Shown here piece by piece: positions 5,157 through 5,803 of a DNA stretch of 5,803 nt. Where the stretch lies: assembly GCA_021812825.1 (NCBI GenBank), contig JAKAMO010000144.1:1-5803 (forward strand). Reading direction: 5' to 3'. The translations under genes were made by a program, and so were the position numbers. A model generated the notes under the pieces. That model did no database searches. It saw only the letters and a program-made list of their open reading frames with translations, and had not been told where the DNA came from. The stretch is from a bacterium. Lineage in GTDB: Bacteria > Elusimicrobiota > Elusimicrobia > Elusimicrobiales > UBA9959. The first letter of the stretch is position 1. Every line of letters starts with the position of its first letter.

Positions 5157-5803
5157 TCAGTGGAAGGTGAAGACTATCTCCCCGTTGTAGGTGCCGCTTT
5201 CCGGATGGGCGTCCAGCCCCAGGTCCATCAGGGCGCGCACCGAGATCTCGGAATGGTCCCTGAAGGTGCTGCCGGGACCCACCTCGAGCGCGCGCGCCTC
5301 GGTGCAGACCTTGGTACCCTTCAGGCAGACCCTGACGGCCCGCCCCAGCCACTGCCGGTTCGGCAGCACCACGTAGGCCGTGGTGAGCGGGTTGGCCTTG
5401 CCGCTGGCCAGCATGCTCTGGTGGCTGCCGTCCCCCCAGCGGTCGCTCTTGCCCAGCTTGCGCTGATGCTCGGCCCAGGCCCGCAGGTCGGGGTCCTTGT
5501 ACCTGCCGAGCTCCGAGCCGTCGAAGCGCCCGGCCTTCACGTCCTGTTTGGCCACTTTGGAGGCGTCGATCTTCTGCCCGTCGGAGCAGACGGTGGTCTT
5601 GCGGGTGGTGATAACGCAGGGCGCCGAACGGTCGCCCTTCATGCTCCCGGGGCAGGCGGGCATCGCTTCCTGCTCCCCGGAGACCGCCTTCGCGGCTGGC
5701 GCTTCGAGAGCGGCCGCGGCGAAGCCCGGGCCGGCCAGCTCCTCGAAAGCCCCCGCGAGGGCGGGCCTGGCCGGCAGCGCCGTAAGTGAGAGGATGAGAA
5801 GTA
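5157..5803 (-). CDS. Exported protein with a possible double-psi beta-barrel / GH75 chitosanase-like C-terminal domain, start beyond the window edge
   Basis: The frame is open to the right edge, so the gene is longer than the internal ATG at 5663 would suggest. 214 residues are visible. The first visible ones (LLILSLTALPARPALAGAFEEL) look like the end of a signal peptide, so only a few codons are probably missing. An Ala-rich segment follows, then a Cys-containing stretch (CVITTRKTTVC). The last 75 residues carry TAYVVLP (visible residues 141-147), LG-x-x-VRV, an EVGP turn (173-176), SEIS then ALMDLGLD, and GTYNGEIVFTF. This order of strands recalls GH75 chitosanase-like proteins and other double-psi barrels, in which an Asp before the GP turn and a Glu in the following GE-S segment are important. 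Here the Asp position is Glu173 and the second acid is Glu185. Five visible cysteines could form disulfides in the periplasm. This assignment is from memory of the fold pattern and is tentative; that the gene is real and exported is more certain. Confidence 0.7.
   Translation of the reverse strand, partial: LLILSLTALPARPALAGAFEELAGPGFAAAALEAPAAKAVSGEQEAMPACPGSMKGDRSAPCVITTRKTTVCSDGQKIDASKVAKQDVKAGRFDGSELGRYKDPDLRAWAEHQRKLGKSDRWGDGSHQSMLASGKANPLTTAYVVLPNRQWLGRAVRVCLKGTKVCTEARALEVGPGSTFRDHSEISVRALMDLGLDAHPESGTYNGEIVFTFH

Noticed and set aside
5160..5789. A 209-codon plus-strand open frame antisense to the exported protein at the right edge
   Set aside because: The minus-strand frame has a signal-peptide-like start, domain-like motifs and an open frame to the edge. 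The plus-strand frame has none of these.
1..5803. CRISPR arrays, tRNA or rRNA genes, insertion sequences, toxin-antitoxin or defence gene sets
   Set aside because: No regularly spaced repeats, tRNA cloverleaf, transposase motif, terminal inverted repeats or known defence domains were seen on either strand.

Overview
The window comes from a GC-rich bacterium and is almost fully coding. It holds eight genes on both strands, no RNA gene, no CRISPR array and no recognisable mobile element. Export signals, a periplasmic-type peroxidase start and an FecR-type exported protein suggest a Gram-negative cell envelope. Codon use is unusual for such GC-rich DNA: isoleucine is often ATA and arginine often AGG. 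The gene mix and codon habit bring Elusimicrobiota or a similar poorly sampled phylum to mind, but that placement is a guess.

Left part (1-1661): the first 58 codons of a probable di-heme cytochrome c peroxidase (MauG/CcpA family) run off the left edge on the minus strand. Just upstream, on the same strand, lies a small four-helix-bundle (S23/IVP-type) gene. A divergent zeta-crystallin-like NADPH:quinone oxidoreductase gene follows on the plus strand. It ends 4 bp from the convergent stop of the next gene.

Middle (1666-4358): three minus-strand genes. A sterol desaturase/fatty acid hydroxylase-type membrane di-iron enzyme is followed after 25 bp by a response regulator joining a CheY receiver to a CheC/CheX-like phosphatase domain, so the two probably share a transcript. 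A strong intrinsic terminator follows the regulator. Next comes an AT-rich promoter region and then an exported FecR-domain protein with a Pro/Ala linker and a small beta-rich C-terminal domain.

Right part (4505-5803): an unrecognised soluble helical protein on the plus strand has its own promoter. It converges on a minus-strand exported protein whose C-terminus resembles a double-psi beta-barrel or GH75 chitosanase-type domain. That gene's first codons lie beyond the right edge.

The genes do not form one evident pathway. The most unusual items are the receiver-CheC fusion paired with a lipid-modifying enzyme gene, a promoter pattern (TTGCGS, 16 bp, TAGAAT) that recurs in front of unrelated genes, and the unassigned proteins at the right end. 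I see no clear case for a new defence or mobile system.
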